Shown: positions 25,860 through 35,989 of the stretch, piece by piece
Layout: the number at the start of each line of letters is the position of its first letter
Numbering within the stretch: the first letter of the stretch is position 1
Source of the DNA: Xenococcaceae cyanobacterium MO_188.B29
Lineage (GTDB): Bacteria; Cyanobacteriota; Cyanobacteriia; Cyanobacteriales; Xenococcaceae
Assembly (NCBI GenBank): GCA_030065155.1
Contig: JASJDI010000021.1
Span: forward strand, 1 to 44,751
Direction of reading: 5' to 3'
Length of the DNA stretch: 44,751 nt
Made by a program: the position numbers and the translations under genes
Notes under the pieces: model-generated
Database searches by the model: none
What the model was told of the DNA's origin: nothing
The model's input: the letters and a program-made list of their open reading frames with translations, nothing else

Positions 25860-27248
25860 ATGGTAGACTTAAATCCTAGTGCAAGTTTTAGTTTAAAGAT
25901 TAAGATTGAAATTCCCAATCGCCCTGGTACATTAGCTTCAGTAATCAAGGCGATCGCCGATGTGGGAGGTAGCTTAGGAGATATTGCTATACTACAACAA
26001 AACCTCAAATTTACCCAAAGAGAGCTAACTGTTGATGCTTCGAGTTCAGAACACGCAGAGAAGATCATTGCTGCGGTACAACAATTATCAGATATCAAAG
26101 TTATTAGTTTTTCTGACCGTACTTTTGCTCTTCATCAAGGAGGAAAAATCAAGATTGAAAGTAAGCTACCCCTCAAATCTCAGTCTGATTTAGCTATGGC
26201 TTATACTCCTGGAGTGGGCAGAATCTGTAAGGCGATCGCCCAAGAGCCAGAACAAGTATTTTCCCTTACGGCTAAGAGTAACATGGTAGCAGTAGTAACT
26301 GATGGTAGTGCAGTTTTAGGCTTAGGTAATTTGGGAGCAGAAGCTGCTTTACCAGTGATGGAAGGAAAAGCTCTCTTGTTTAAAGAGTTTGCAGGAGTTG
26401 ATGCGTTTCCTATTTGTTTAGATACTCAAGATACAGAACAAATTATTGCCACAGTCAAAAACATTGCTCCTGTTTTTGGGGGAATCAATCTAGAAGATAT
26501 TTCTGCCCCTCGTTGCTTTGAAATCGAACGGAGATTAAGAGAAGAATTAAACATCCCTGTATTTCACGACGATCAGCATGGTACAGCCATTGTCGTTTTA
26601 GGAGCTTTATATAATGCCCTAAAATTAGTCAATAAAGCTTTGTCAGAGGTAAGAATTATTATCAACGGAGCAGGGGCTGCGGGAGTAGCGATCGCTCGTC
26701 TATTGCGAAAAGCAGGAGTAAATCAGATTTGGATGTGTGACTCCAAAGGAATTCTTTCAACCCAAAGAAGTGATTTAACTGTTCAAAAACAAGAATTTGC
26801 AGTAGAAGCAACCGGGACTCTAGCAGATGCCCTCAAAGGAGCAGATATATTTTTAGGGGTAAGTGTACCTGGATGTTTATCTCCAGAAATGATTGACTCT
26901 ATGGCAGATAAGCCCATTGTCTTTGCTATGGCAAACCCTATTCCCGAAATTCAGCCAGAATTAGTTTACGATCGCGTGGCAGTAATGGCAACAGGAAGGA
27001 GTGATTACCCCAATCAAATTAATAATGTTCTCGCTTTTCCTGGGGTTTTTCGCGGTGCCTTAAACTGTCGAGCTTCAGAAGTTACCACTAATATGTATCT
27101 AGAAGCTGCCAAAGCGATCGCTTCTTTGGTTAGTCCCACTGATTTAGACTCAGAGCATATTATCCCCTCTGTTTTCAATCCCAAAGTAGCCAGTACTGTG
27201 GCTAAAGCCGTTCAACTAGCAGCAGAAAATGATGGAGTGGCTTGTTAG
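25860..27248 (+). CDS. Malic enzyme with N-terminal ACT domain
   Basis: A 462-residue enzyme that oxidatively decarboxylates malate to pyruvate. Residues 11-88 form an ACT domain (IKIEIPNRPGTLASVIKAIADVGGSLGDI), a regulatory module that binds amino acids or other small ligands. The malic core includes AYTPGVG (Y114), VTDGSAVLGLGNLG, VMEGKALLFKEFAG (K170), the metal-binding FHDDQHGT (D237, D238) and the NAD(P)-binding INGAGAAGVAIARLL (268-282). The length suits the short bacterial class. Cyanobacteria have one such enzyme, and the ACT fusion suggests allosteric control. Confidence 0.93.
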   Translation: MVDLNPSASFSLKIKIEIPNRPGTLASVIKAIADVGGSLGDIAILQQNLKFTQRELTVDASSSEHAEKIIAAVQQLSDIKVISFSDRTFALHQGGKIKIESKLPLKSQSDLAMAYTPGVGRICKAIAQEPEQVFSLTAKSNMVAVVTDGSAVLGLGNLGAEAALPVMEGKALLFKEFAGVDAFPICLDTQDTEQIIATVKNIAPVFGGINLEDISAPRCFEIERRLREELNIPVFHDDQHGTAIVVLGALYNALKLVNKALSEVRIIINGAGAAGVAIARLLRKAGVNQIWMCDSKGILSTQRSDLTVQKQEFAVEATGTLADALKGADIFLGVSVPGCLSPEMIDSMADKPIVFAMANPIPEIQPELVYDRVAVMATGRSDYPNQINNVLAFPGVFRGALNCRASEVTTNMYLEAAKAIASLVSPTDLDSEHIIPSVFNPKVASTVAKAVQLAAENDGVAC

Positions 27249-27388
27249 CCCTTAGCTTGAAAAATAACCATCTTTCACAACCTAATTAGGATTGCTATAG
27301 TGAATTTATCTGATTTTAGAGATAGGTTGTAATAATAGATACAAGATTCTATCTTAAGCTGTACATATAAAGATACCAAGGGAGGGAA

Positions 27389-28204
27389 ATGGACGATATT
27401 CCAGAGGCGATAAGAGAAACCGCACCTTCTAAATCATCATCTCAGCTACCCTTAATTCCTATTATGGGAGGAGTTTTAGGAGTAGGTATAATTGTTCTAT
27501 TATCAGGTTTATTTTTATCTCGCCCTCCATCAAGAGCAAATCAAAATACTTCTGCTCTACCAGAAAATACAGAGACCATTACTCAAGCTGAAACAGCAGA
27601 TGATTCCCCTGAGAATCAGAATTCTACCACAACCCAAGCAACAACTAATAATGATGATACTAATCAAACAGAAAATAGGATCACCCCAGAAGATTTATTA
27701 GGTCATTTACCCTACGAAGAAGTACCAAAATCAGAATTAACTGCCATTTCTGCTGATGGCAGACTGAAGTTACGGAATACAGCAGCAGAGAAATTTAAAC
27801 AAATGCAAGCAGCAGCTGTAGCAGATGGAGTTCTTTTAACCCCCATATCGGCTTTTCGCAGTATTTCTGAACAGGATTATCTCTTTTTTCGGATTAAAGA
27901 ACAAAGAGTACAACGTGTAACTAAAAGAGCCGAAGTTAGCGCACCCCCAGGTTATAGTGAACATCATACAGGATACGCGATCGATATTGGTGATGGTAAA
28001 GTGCCATCTACTAATCTGAGCGAAAAGTTTGAAAATACCGCTGCTTTTCGTTGGCTAGAAGCCAATGCGCCTAGATATAGTTTTGAATTATCTTTCCCTA
28101 GGGATAATCCCCAAGGTATTAGCTATGAACCTTGGCACTGGCGTTATGTAGGCGATCGTCATAGCCTGGAAACTTTTTACAAAGCTCGTCACCTAGAAAA
28201 TTAA
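27389..28204 (+). CDS. VanY-type D-alanyl-D-alanine carboxypeptidase, membrane-anchored
   Basis: A 271-residue zinc peptidase of family M15B. Residues 20-44 form an anchoring helix, and residues 48-98 a low-complexity T/N/Q-rich linker. The catalytic domain has SAFRS (154-158), the SxHxxGxAxD motif with H192 and D199, and ExxH with E247 and H250 (YEPWHWRYV). It would trim the terminal D-Ala from peptidoglycan stem peptides in the periplasm. A strong ribosome binding site (GGGAGG) lies just upstream. The next gene converges on it, with a hairpin between. Confidence 0.9.
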   Translation: MDDIPEAIRETAPSKSSSQLPLIPIMGGVLGVGIIVLLSGLFLSRPPSRANQNTSALPENTETITQAETADDSPENQNSTTTQATTNNDDTNQTENRITPEDLLGHLPYEEVPKSELTAISADGRLKLRNTAAEKFKQMQAAAVADGVLLTPISAFRSISEQDYLFFRIKEQRVQRVTKRAEVSAPPGYSEHHTGYAIDIGDGKVPSTNLSEKFENTAAFRWLEANAPRYSFELSFPRDNPQGISYEPWHWRYVGDRHSLETFYKARHLEN

Positions 28205-28220
28205 GAGCGTCGCTCATCTA

Positions 28221-28248
28221 GGTCAACAAGATTATTATCCTGTTGACC
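28221..28248 (+). terminator. Terminator-like hairpin between convergent genes
   Basis: GGTCAACA (28221-28228) pairs perfectly with TGTTGACC (28241-28248), followed by GTTTTAG on the plus strand. It lies between the convergent stops at 28204 and 28273 and could serve both. Confidence 0.6.
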
Positions 28249-28272
28249 GTTTTAGATTTAATTAAATCCCAG

Positions 28273-30987
28273 TTATTTATTAGAAGAGACTCTGGTAGGA
28301 TTGTTTAAGACATTTGTTTCTCCATAGCTTAGAAGTCGATCGAGGGTGTCTAGGCGATTTTCCCAGACTTGAATTTGATAGGGACTAATGTCTATGCTCT
28401 GTTCCATCCATTTAGGAAATTGACGACGAAAAGAGGACAGGGTTAATTGTGCTGCCAGAAAATGTTTGGTTGATGGTTCATCGGCTAATTGCTGCAAAGC
28501 TAAAGCTAAATCATCTGCTTGTTGTCCCCATCTCTTTAGGGTTTTCTCTTCCATCAGAAGTTGATTATTACTCAAGAGAAAATTCCATTCTTTTTGTAAA
28601 GTTTGATAGCGGAGTGCCGATGCCTGGAAAGGTTGACGATGGGGTAAAGGATCTTTGCGGTTGAAGTCTAATCTTCCTTGAGTTTGACTAAAAATCTTCT
28701 CTAAATTAGAGTTTAAATTCTCTACAGCAAACAGAGCATAACCTTCTGTAGGCATTCCCCTTAATAACTGCATCTGATCTAATGCCATAATATCTGGCAG
28801 GTTTAATAGTCTAATCCCTGGTAAGAGTAAAACGCTTCCTTGATTTGATTTACTTAGTAAAGGACTAGTTAGTTGGTGGAGATGGTCTGTATCCACAGCA
28901 TAGGTCATAGGTACAAGCATATCGATCCATTCTTGTCTTACCCATTCTTCCCAATGTTGTTGAATTTTAGTTAGACGTTCCTGCCTCTCCATGGGGAATA
29001 CGGCAGTTGATAAAATAAGTTCTGGACGTTTTTGTTTTAACTCTTGGGAAACAGAACCGACAAAGCTATCTATTTGTTTGACACGGAATCCCATCCACTT
29101 AGACCACATAGGACTACTGGGAGTTAAAGTAATGGGGTCTACCCCTTTGATTTGCTTAAACTGCTGGCGAGAAGCAATACCGTAGCCGTAGTTTTTAGTA
29201 CCGTTAGGATTTTGAAAAGGATAACGAATGTAATCTAGATGAATACCATCAACTTGATAACGAGTAGCAATTTCTTCTAGAAGTAAAGATAGATAACGCC
29301 TTACCCCTGGATTACTAGGGTCAAGAAAAACTTTACCAGAACTATAATGAAACTTATTACCTTCGCGATCGCTAATTGCCCAATCAGGATAACGAGAAAG
29401 TACAGGTCCTAAATAGTCTTTGGGTTGATTGAGAATAATATTATGTCTTTGATTCCCTGTAGCAAATGTCCATACCCAGGCGTGCAATTCCATGTCTCTG
29501 GCATGGGCAAGTTTGACAGCTGCTTCGAGAGGGTCCCATCCACGCACTAAAGGGTTTTGCTGGGGTGCTACTCTACTAGGATAAATAGTATATCCTGCAT
29601 TGAGGGTTTCAAAAAAGACCGTGTTAATTCCTGCATTAGCAAGGCGATCGAAAATCTTGACTAAATCTGACTCCGATCTTGCTTTGACAATAGTACCGCG
29701 ATCGAGCCAAACAGCACGAACTTCAGGATGAGCTAATTGCCGATCTGTAGGATAATTATCCCATAGAGTGCGTTTAGCGTTGAGCCATTGACTTTTAGCT
29801 TGAGTGTAGTTCCTTCTCTGACTCAGTTGTAAAAACTTTTTTAGGCTATTTCTTGCCTCCACCAATGCTTGATGAGCATTTTTATATTTTGAGACAGAGC
29901 TAGCAACAAGCTGCTTATCTAATAAAGATTTATTCCCTGGTACTTGTTGACTTAAATGTTGCTCCACCAAGTCTGTTGTCGATAAGTTAATTTCACTTTC
30001 CTTGGCATCCGCCGTAAGTAATGTACTCTCAAAACGCGAAATTAGACCATTTAGCTGCTGACCCATGTTCTCAATTTCGCCCTGAGTAATAGTCGTCTGA
30101 CGGGGAAAATTGAAGCGAGATTGGGGAGTTGTTAAAGGAGAGTTATTTTGTGGTTGCCAATTGGGAAGAATCGGTCTAGATTGATTGGGAGCAAGAATAT
30201 TAGCACCGCAGTCAGTAGGTTGACGATTGGCTACGGGGGTAAATCTGCCATAAGTACTAATGCCATAACGATTTAGAGAAGCCTGTAACCAAGCACTATC
30301 TACAGAAATAGGAGCAACAGCATTATAGCCCCAACGCCAGCCCAAAAAAGTAGAATTATCAGTTACAACTGCTGCTGCTGAGTTTTCTTCTGCCATCCAA
30401 AGGGCAGCAGTTTGGCTTCTGCTATTTACAGGAATAACAACTCCTCCAGTAAAAGTATCGGAAAGCTGAGTTCTTCCTATCCAATCTACAGGTGCATTGT
30501 TCGATAGTTCAATAGTATTAGGAGAAGATAAAGGAAATCCCCAATAAGCACCAAAGAGCGATCGCAATTGAGAACGAACTTGAGGCTGAGACATATTACC
30601 TGTTGGTCCAGTAACAATTACCTTACCACCTCTGTTCATCCATCTTGCTATAGATGTTGCTTGCGCTCCATTTAAAATTTCTACGTTAGGCAATAGCAAT
30701 ACGCTTATATTACCCAAATCTAGTTCTTCCCGCCATTTGGAAGTATCGACTACACAATAGTCTATTCCTACCTGTTGCAGACGACTAGTAATTTCTGGCC
30801 ACTGTCGCAGATTTTCTTGGCTTTTGACTACACCTAGAGTTTCTCCTACTGCGATGGTCGGAGCTAGAACAATAGTAAAAGGCATTAAACAAGAAGACAG
30901 GTAGAGTAGTACTTTTCCTCTCATGTTGCTGAATCGAGTTAGCTTTGAACCAATCTGTTGCCAATAGGCTGCATTTCTCAACACCAT
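28273..30987 (-). CDS. Exported GHL10-type glycoside hydrolase-like protein
   Basis: A 904-residue protein. An unusually late hydrophobic signal segment spans residues 26-48 (ending AVGE); the start at 30987 is supported by AAGGAG just upstream, while an ATG at 30924 would give a more standard signal peptide. Residues 50-250 resemble ThuA/GATase-like modules often attached to glycosidases (SVLLLPNVEILNGAQATSIARWMNRGGKVIVTG). Residues 250-415 are a helical linker. Residues 420-720 match the GHL10 (DUF187) TIM-barrel family: HPEVRAVWLDRGT, LHAWVWTF, YQVDGIHLDYIRYPF. Related enzymes act on amino-sugar polysaccharides; substrate unknown. The last 150 residues are helical. Confidence 0.85.
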   Translation of the reverse strand: MVLRNAAYWQQIGSKLTRFSNMRGKVLLYLSSCLMPFTIVLAPTIAVGETLGVVKSQENLRQWPEITSRLQQVGIDYCVVDTSKWREELDLGNISVLLLPNVEILNGAQATSIARWMNRGGKVIVTGPTGNMSQPQVRSQLRSLFGAYWGFPLSSPNTIELSNNAPVDWIGRTQLSDTFTGGVVIPVNSRSQTAALWMAEENSAAAVVTDNSTFLGWRWGYNAVAPISVDSAWLQASLNRYGISTYGRFTPVANRQPTDCGANILAPNQSRPILPNWQPQNNSPLTTPQSRFNFPRQTTITQGEIENMGQQLNGLISRFESTLLTADAKESEINLSTTDLVEQHLSQQVPGNKSLLDKQLVASSVSKYKNAHQALVEARNSLKKFLQLSQRRNYTQAKSQWLNAKRTLWDNYPTDRQLAHPEVRAVWLDRGTIVKARSESDLVKIFDRLANAGINTVFFETLNAGYTIYPSRVAPQQNPLVRGWDPLEAAVKLAHARDMELHAWVWTFATGNQRHNIILNQPKDYLGPVLSRYPDWAISDREGNKFHYSSGKVFLDPSNPGVRRYLSLLLEEIATRYQVDGIHLDYIRYPFQNPNGTKNYGYGIASRQQFKQIKGVDPITLTPSSPMWSKWMGFRVKQIDSFVGSVSQELKQKRPELILSTAVFPMERQERLTKIQQHWEEWVRQEWIDMLVPMTYAVDTDHLHQLTSPLLSKSNQGSVLLLPGIRLLNLPDIMALDQMQLLRGMPTEGYALFAVENLNSNLEKIFSQTQGRLDFNRKDPLPHRQPFQASALRYQTLQKEWNFLLSNNQLLMEEKTLKRWGQQADDLALALQQLADEPSTKHFLAAQLTLSSFRRQFPKWMEQSIDISPYQIQVWENRLDTLDRLLSYGETNVLNNPTRVSSNK

Positions 30988-31381
30988 TTTCTCCTTATAC
31001 CTTAATGACTTATTGTTCTTTATTTATTTTGATTTATGTTGTCTATTTATGAAGTAATATAAATTACAACTAACTATTATAAACTTGCCTTTTAAAACTC
31101 GTCTCAGTAATATCTTCTATTGCTATCCTACTTAACTAGTCTAAGTCTAGTCTAAGTATTTAGACTTAAGCTTCCTTGTTTTTATTTTGCTATTTGTCAA
31201 CAGTTTTAGCCAGTTAAGATAGAGAAGTTAAAAGAGAAATTTTATTTTTTTTTTACTGTCAAGGGCTTTTGAAAGATCTACGTATTCTTCTATAGAGGAT
31301 GTTTAAAAATTCAAACATCCTCTTAGATTTCCTTGCTCTAGCAATAACTCAAACAACCACTCACAGAACAAAAACAATTCA
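30988..31381. other. Intergenic region between GHL10-like and SNF2 genes
   Basis: No gene seen. It contains the hairpin at 31295-31322 and, at 31138-31170, repeated TAAGTCTAG/CTAAGTATTTAGACTTA units that can fold. The promoter of the GHL10-like gene reads leftward from here. Confidence 0.55.
31295..31322 (-). terminator. Hairpin downstream of the SNF2 gene
   Basis: GAGGATGTTT (31295-31304) and AAACATCCTC (31313-31322) form a perfect ten-base stem with an eight-base loop, 60 bases beyond the SNF2 stop codon. No long T-run follows in the minus direction, so it may be an RNA-end hairpin rather than a classic intrinsic terminator. Confidence 0.5.
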
Positions 31382-34300
31382 TTATTCACTTTCTTCATCG
31401 ATAATGGCATCCCTGTCTAGGAATAGTAAGTTACGTAATTGATTAGTATCCAATTCTGTTAACCATTGTTCTCCTGCGTCTACTGTTTGTTCCGCGAGTT
31501 CTTTTTTACTCTCAATAATCGCATTAATTTTTTCTTCTAATGTGCCTGTACAGACAAATTTATGGACTTGTACATTACGTTTTTGTCCAATGCGAAAAGC
31601 GCGATCTGTTGCTTGATTTTCTACAGCAGGATTCCACCATCGATCGACATGAAAAACATGATTTGCTCTAGTTAAGTTTAACCCCGTACCGCCAGCTTTA
31701 AGAGAGAGAATAAAAATTTGTGGTCCGTTAGGATCGTTTTGAAAGCGATCGATCATTTCTTGTCTTTGTTGACGGCGAGTTGCACCATAGAGAAAGAGGA
31801 CATCACTCTTAAATTTTTGTTGTAAATAAGGTTGAAGAAGTTTACCCCATTCAGAAAATTGGGTAAAAATAAGAGCGCGATCGTCTTCAGCAATTACTTC
31901 CTCTAACATTTCTTCTAATCGCAACAATTTACCCGAACGATAAGCAAAATTACTGTTAATTTCTGCTGATTTTTTACTTTTACTTTTTTTGGTTTTGGCT
32001 TCAATTAGTTCAGGATGATTGCATAGTTGTTTAAGTCTTAGTAGTAAAGTAAGAATCAATCCTCTGCGTTTGATTCCTTCAGAATCTTCGATTTCTTTGA
32101 TAGAGTTATTGGCTAAGTTTTGATAGAGTTCTGCTTGTTCTTTAGAAAGTCCACAGAAGACATTCATTTCTTGTTTTTCTGGCAAGTCTTGAATAATATC
32201 TTTATCGGTTTTAAGACGACGGAGAATGAAAGGTTGTACTAAAGAACGCAAAGTTTGTAAGGAATCTCGATCGCCATATTTTTCGATAGGAACAGCAAAT
32301 CTTTTCTGAAAAAATGCTTTTGTACCTAAAAAGCCAGGATTGAGAAAATCGAGAATTGACCATAGTTCAGATAAACGATTTTCTACGGGAGTTCCTGTTA
32401 AAGCAATGCGAAATCCTGCGGGTAATTTGCGGACAGCTTGAGACTGTTTTGCTGTGGGGTTTTTAATGTTTTGAGCTTCATCTAATACAACTCCTTCCCA
32501 CTCAACTACTTCTAGAGTTTTTAAATCGCGATCGACTAAAGAATAGCTGGTAATTACTAACTGTTTATTTTTTGCTTCTTTGGCAAAAGTCTTACCTTTT
32601 TGGCGTTTATCACCGTGATGAATTAGAGTTTTGAGTGTCGGGGCAAATTTTTGTACTTCTCGCTCCCAGTTATTAATAACAGAAGTAGGGCAAACTAGTA
32701 AGGTTGGTTTGGTTAAATTATCTTGTTGCTTGAGATTAAGTAACATAGCAATTAACTGAATCGTTTTACCTAAACCCATATCGTCGGCAAGACAAGCACC
32801 CAAACCCCATTTTTCTAGGAAAGCTAACCAGCCAACTCCTCGCGCTTGATAAGGACGTAGTTTCCCAGTAAAACCTTGAATATTTTCTATAGGTTTAACC
32901 GATTTATTATCAGTTAAATTATTAATTAATTCTTCTAAAACCCCAGTAGCCTGGAAACTAACTACAGGCAATTTCGCTAAAACATTAGTATTTCCTGTAG
33001 ATAAACGCAAAGCATCTTCTACAGATAAATTCATTTGTTCATTAGATTTATCTAATACTGCTTGGGCTGCTTTAACATCAGCAGGTTGCAAAACTAACCA
33101 TTGTCCATCTACTTCAACGATAGGGGATTTTTGGGCTAATAAATTGGTAAATTCTTTTTTGGATATGGTAGAGTCACCAACAGCAATTTCTAATTTATAT
33201 TGCAATAAACTCTGTAAATTTAAGCGTTCTTTTTTCTTTTGTAGAACTTCAGCAGTTATTTTAATTCCTAATCTTTGTTCTCCCTCTCCTACTGATAAGC
33301 CAGGAGGGAATTTTACACCTAAACCATTATCTTGTAGTTGCCAAGCGATCGAGCGAATAAATTCGTAAACTTGAATGGGGTTAAGTTCACATTCGTTTGG
33401 TTGAGCATCCTGTAAACTAGTTTCAATAGGATTGTAGATACGAGCAGCTAATCCTAATCCTTTTAGTAGAGTTTCTTGCGGTTTAGTAACTGTCCTACCT
33501 CGATCGATTAATTGCTCACTAGAATGTTGCCAAATAGTTGTTGCATCGATAATAAACTCTGAATTATCTAAAGCCTGAAGACAGTATTTTAATTGCCAAT
33601 CACTTTGTTCTTTATTTTTAGCTAATTTTGGAGGGGGTTGCAGAAAAAAACAAGTTCGATATTGATTTTGTCCTAGCTGGTTATTTTGTTGGTTAACTAC
33701 ATATTCTTGAACTGGTAAAGTCCAATTATAAACAGCATTTTTTAATCTTTCACTATTTTTAGTCTCAGTTTCTAATCGGGAATCAGATTCAGATAGAGAA
33801 CGCAACCAGGGTTGAATGGTTACTGCTTTAGTAGAACTAGAATTATCATCTAACCAAGTACGTATTTGAGCATCTAAAATTATCCTGAGAGACTTTAATA
33901 ACAACTCCTGAGGTTGAAGAGATTCTGGCTGATAAGATAAACAAACAGGAGGTATTAATTGAGTGAATTTTGCCAATCTTGTTAAATCTATTTGACTATC
34001 TAATAATGGCTGCCAAATTCCATAGGCTTGTCCATCAGAGTTTAAACTAATTCCTGGTAAGAATTTTCTCCTAGCAATTAAATCTAAAGTCCAGCGATAT
34101 ATGTGAGTCCAAAAACTTAATTCTCCAGCTAAAGAGTTATTGGTATTTGGTTGAGAATTGAGAGGTAAAGTTGTTAAAAATTTTACTGCTTCTGTAGGAG
34201 TAAGATAAAAACCTGTAACTTGCCAAGGAGAAAATTCAACTTTATCTATTTCTTCTGTAGCTAATTTTTCTGAATATATTGGTTGTACTGGTTTTCTTTT

Positions 34301-34567
34301 TCCTGATTGTTTACTAGGTAGATTAATAACCTGTTCAACCCATCGCGATTGATAATTAATTTCCCCATCAAAAAATTTATCCCAGGTTAAATCATAACTT
34401 GCCAGTAAAGAAATAAGTTCTTCTTGAGATAACCCAAAAGGATAGATAGATAATTCTTCAGAATTAGTGTTAGATTCTACAGTAACTAAAGAACGCCAAC
34501 TTTCACCCCAAACAAACAAGCGATCGCTATCTGATTGTAATATCCAACTACCATGAAGAATTGACAT
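31382..34567 (-). CDS. SNF2-family DNA-dependent ATPase
   Basis: A 1061-residue Swi2/Snf2-type translocase. The first 560 residues match the helical SNF2-associated region of bacterial RapA/HepA-like proteins. The ATPase core begins at FTGKLRPYQARGVGWLAFLEKWGLGACLADDMGLGKT (Walker A K601), with LDEAQNIKN (DEAQ at 696-699) and ALTGTPVENRLSELWSILDF. The second helicase lobe has ALIFTQFSEWGKLL, FILSLKAGGTGLNL, NHVFHVDRWWNPAVENQATDRAFRIGQ. These proteins move along double-stranded DNA to remodel complexes, such as stalled RNA polymerase; no strand separation is expected. It diverges from the phytase-like gene. No nuclease or methylase neighbour suggests a defence role. Confidence 0.93.
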   Translation of the reverse strand: MSILHGSWILQSDSDRLFVWGESWRSLVTVESNTNSEELSIYPFGLSQEELISLLASYDLTWDKFFDGEINYQSRWVEQVINLPSKQSGKRKPVQPIYSEKLATEEIDKVEFSPWQVTGFYLTPTEAVKFLTTLPLNSQPNTNNSLAGELSFWTHIYRWTLDLIARRKFLPGISLNSDGQAYGIWQPLLDSQIDLTRLAKFTQLIPPVCLSYQPESLQPQELLLKSLRIILDAQIRTWLDDNSSSTKAVTIQPWLRSLSESDSRLETETKNSERLKNAVYNWTLPVQEYVVNQQNNQLGQNQYRTCFFLQPPPKLAKNKEQSDWQLKYCLQALDNSEFIIDATTIWQHSSEQLIDRGRTVTKPQETLLKGLGLAARIYNPIETSLQDAQPNECELNPIQVYEFIRSIAWQLQDNGLGVKFPPGLSVGEGEQRLGIKITAEVLQKKKERLNLQSLLQYKLEIAVGDSTISKKEFTNLLAQKSPIVEVDGQWLVLQPADVKAAQAVLDKSNEQMNLSVEDALRLSTGNTNVLAKLPVVSFQATGVLEELINNLTDNKSVKPIENIQGFTGKLRPYQARGVGWLAFLEKWGLGACLADDMGLGKTIQLIAMLLNLKQQDNLTKPTLLVCPTSVINNWEREVQKFAPTLKTLIHHGDKRQKGKTFAKEAKNKQLVITSYSLVDRDLKTLEVVEWEGVVLDEAQNIKNPTAKQSQAVRKLPAGFRIALTGTPVENRLSELWSILDFLNPGFLGTKAFFQKRFAVPIEKYGDRDSLQTLRSLVQPFILRRLKTDKDIIQDLPEKQEMNVFCGLSKEQAELYQNLANNSIKEIEDSEGIKRRGLILTLLLRLKQLCNHPELIEAKTKKSKSKKSAEINSNFAYRSGKLLRLEEMLEEVIAEDDRALIFTQFSEWGKLLQPYLQQKFKSDVLFLYGATRRQQRQEMIDRFQNDPNGPQIFILSLKAGGTGLNLTRANHVFHVDRWWNPAVENQATDRAFRIGQKRNVQVHKFVCTGTLEEKINAIIESKKELAEQTVDAGEQWLTELDTNQLRNLLFLDRDAIIDEESE

Positions 34568-34698
34568 TATTTATTCGTTGTGTATATTTTTTTTGCTATC
34601 TTTTGTTATTAATATATAAAATATTGAGGCAATCAAGATAACTTTTGTTGTCTATTTTTAACTCAAATTACTGCTAGCCAAGTCCTTAGTATAACAAA

Positions 34699-35874
34699 TT
34701 GATATTATCTAGAGCGATTAGAAGAATAATTTCCTTAACGATTAGCCTAGCCTTACTATGGTTGATCGCAGGTTGTAGTACTCCTCGTCCAGTTAAGGCA
34801 GAAGATCGAATATTCTTAGATTTATCCTTAGAATTTTTAGGTAAATACGAACTACCTGAAACTAAATTTGCCAATACTCCTGTTGGGGGATTATCTGCTA
34901 TCACCTACGATCGCCAAACAAACTTATTCTACGTTCTTTCTGACGATCGCAGTCGCTTAGCACCTGCTCGTTTTTATACCCTAGATTTAGATATTGGACA
35001 AACCGATACAGGGGAAATTGGCATCAACAATGTATCTATAGAGAATGTCACTTTTCTTACTGATGAACAAGGTAATACTTACCCTGTGGGAAGTATCGAT
35101 CCAGAAGGAATAGCTATTTCTCCGAGAAAAACCCTGTTTATCTCTAGTGAAGGAGATACTAGTCAAGATATTGATCCTTTTATTGGGGAATTTGACCTTA
35201 AAACTGGGCAAAAAAAGCTTAATATCCCCGTTCCTCGTCGTTATCTTCCTGCTGTTGATGAGGATGAGGATGAACCACAAGGCATCCGTAATAATCTGGC
35301 TTTTGAAGCATTAACGATTAATCCTAGTGGTTTAGCAGAGTTAGATCCTTTTCGTCTGTTTACTGCTACAGAATCTGCCTTGATACAAGACGATCTCAGC
35401 GAAGCACAAACTGAAGCCAGAATTCGTTTAATGCACTACGTAATTAATCCTATCGGTATCGGTAATCCTATTTTAGTAGCAGAACATCTTTATTTACTCG
35501 ATCCTGCTTCGATCGAAACTATTTCTAATGGTTTAACTGAACTTCTGGCACTAAAAGAAGAAGGTTATTTTCTTAGTTTAGAAAGAAATTTTGGTTTTAC
35601 TGGTGCAGGAGCAAAAATATTTCAAGTGATTGTGGGTAATGCTACCGATACAGCCAATATCTCTAGTCTCAAAGAGAATATTACTCAAGTTCAACCCCTC
35701 AAGAAAAAGCTCATACTAGATTTAAAGGAGTTGGGAATTTATCTAGATAACTTAGAGGGAATGACTTTTGGTCCTCGTTTACCCGATGGTAGCAGGAGTT
35801 TAATCCTGGTGAGTGATAATAATTTTAATGAAGAACAACTTACCCAGTTTCTTCTATTTCGTTTATTGATATAA
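34699..35874 (+). CDS. Phytase-like esterase lipoprotein (TTG start)
   Basis: A 391-residue protein. Residues 1-26 form a lipoprotein signal with lipobox LIAG-C26, followed by STPRP. The rest matches the 'esterase-like activity of phytase' family: PVGGLSAITYDRQTNLFYVLSDDRS, PVGSIDPEGIAISPRKTLFISSEGD, GIRNNLAFEALTINP, GYFLSLERNFGFTGAGAKIFQV, LDNLEGMTFGPRLPDG and LILVSDNNF. This is a beta-propeller-like fold with repeated acidic loops. The start must be TTG at 34699, because an in-frame TAG lies four codons upstream and no ATG or GTG falls before the signal peptide. It would sit on the outer face of the plasma membrane; the true substrate is not established. Confidence 0.85.
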   Translation: MILSRAIRRIISLTISLALLWLIAGCSTPRPVKAEDRIFLDLSLEFLGKYELPETKFANTPVGGLSAITYDRQTNLFYVLSDDRSRLAPARFYTLDLDIGQTDTGEIGINNVSIENVTFLTDEQGNTYPVGSIDPEGIAISPRKTLFISSEGDTSQDIDPFIGEFDLKTGQKKLNIPVPRRYLPAVDEDEDEPQGIRNNLAFEALTINPSGLAELDPFRLFTATESALIQDDLSEAQTEARIRLMHYVINPIGIGNPILVAEHLYLLDPASIETISNGLTELLALKEEGYFLSLERNFGFTGAGAKIFQVIVGNATDTANISSLKENITQVQPLKKKLILDLKELGIYLDNLEGMTFGPRLPDGSRSLILVSDNNFNEEQLTQFLLFRLLI

Positions 35875-35989
35875 ACTGGATTTGGTATTATTTGCAACAA
35901 AATTGTAATAAACATGAACTTTAGGTGAAAAGATTATTTCTTCTCCAGATCGAGATAATATTGAAATGATTGGCTCTGGAATATAGCTT

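Noticed and set aside
31382-34567. SNF2 protein as part of a defence island
   Set aside because: Neighbours are metabolic or envelope genes and no nuclease, methylase or other defence partner is adjacent.
34686-34904. Minus-strand open frame over the start of the phytase-like gene
   Set aside because: It overlaps a well-supported lipoprotein signal on the plus strand and shows no family features.
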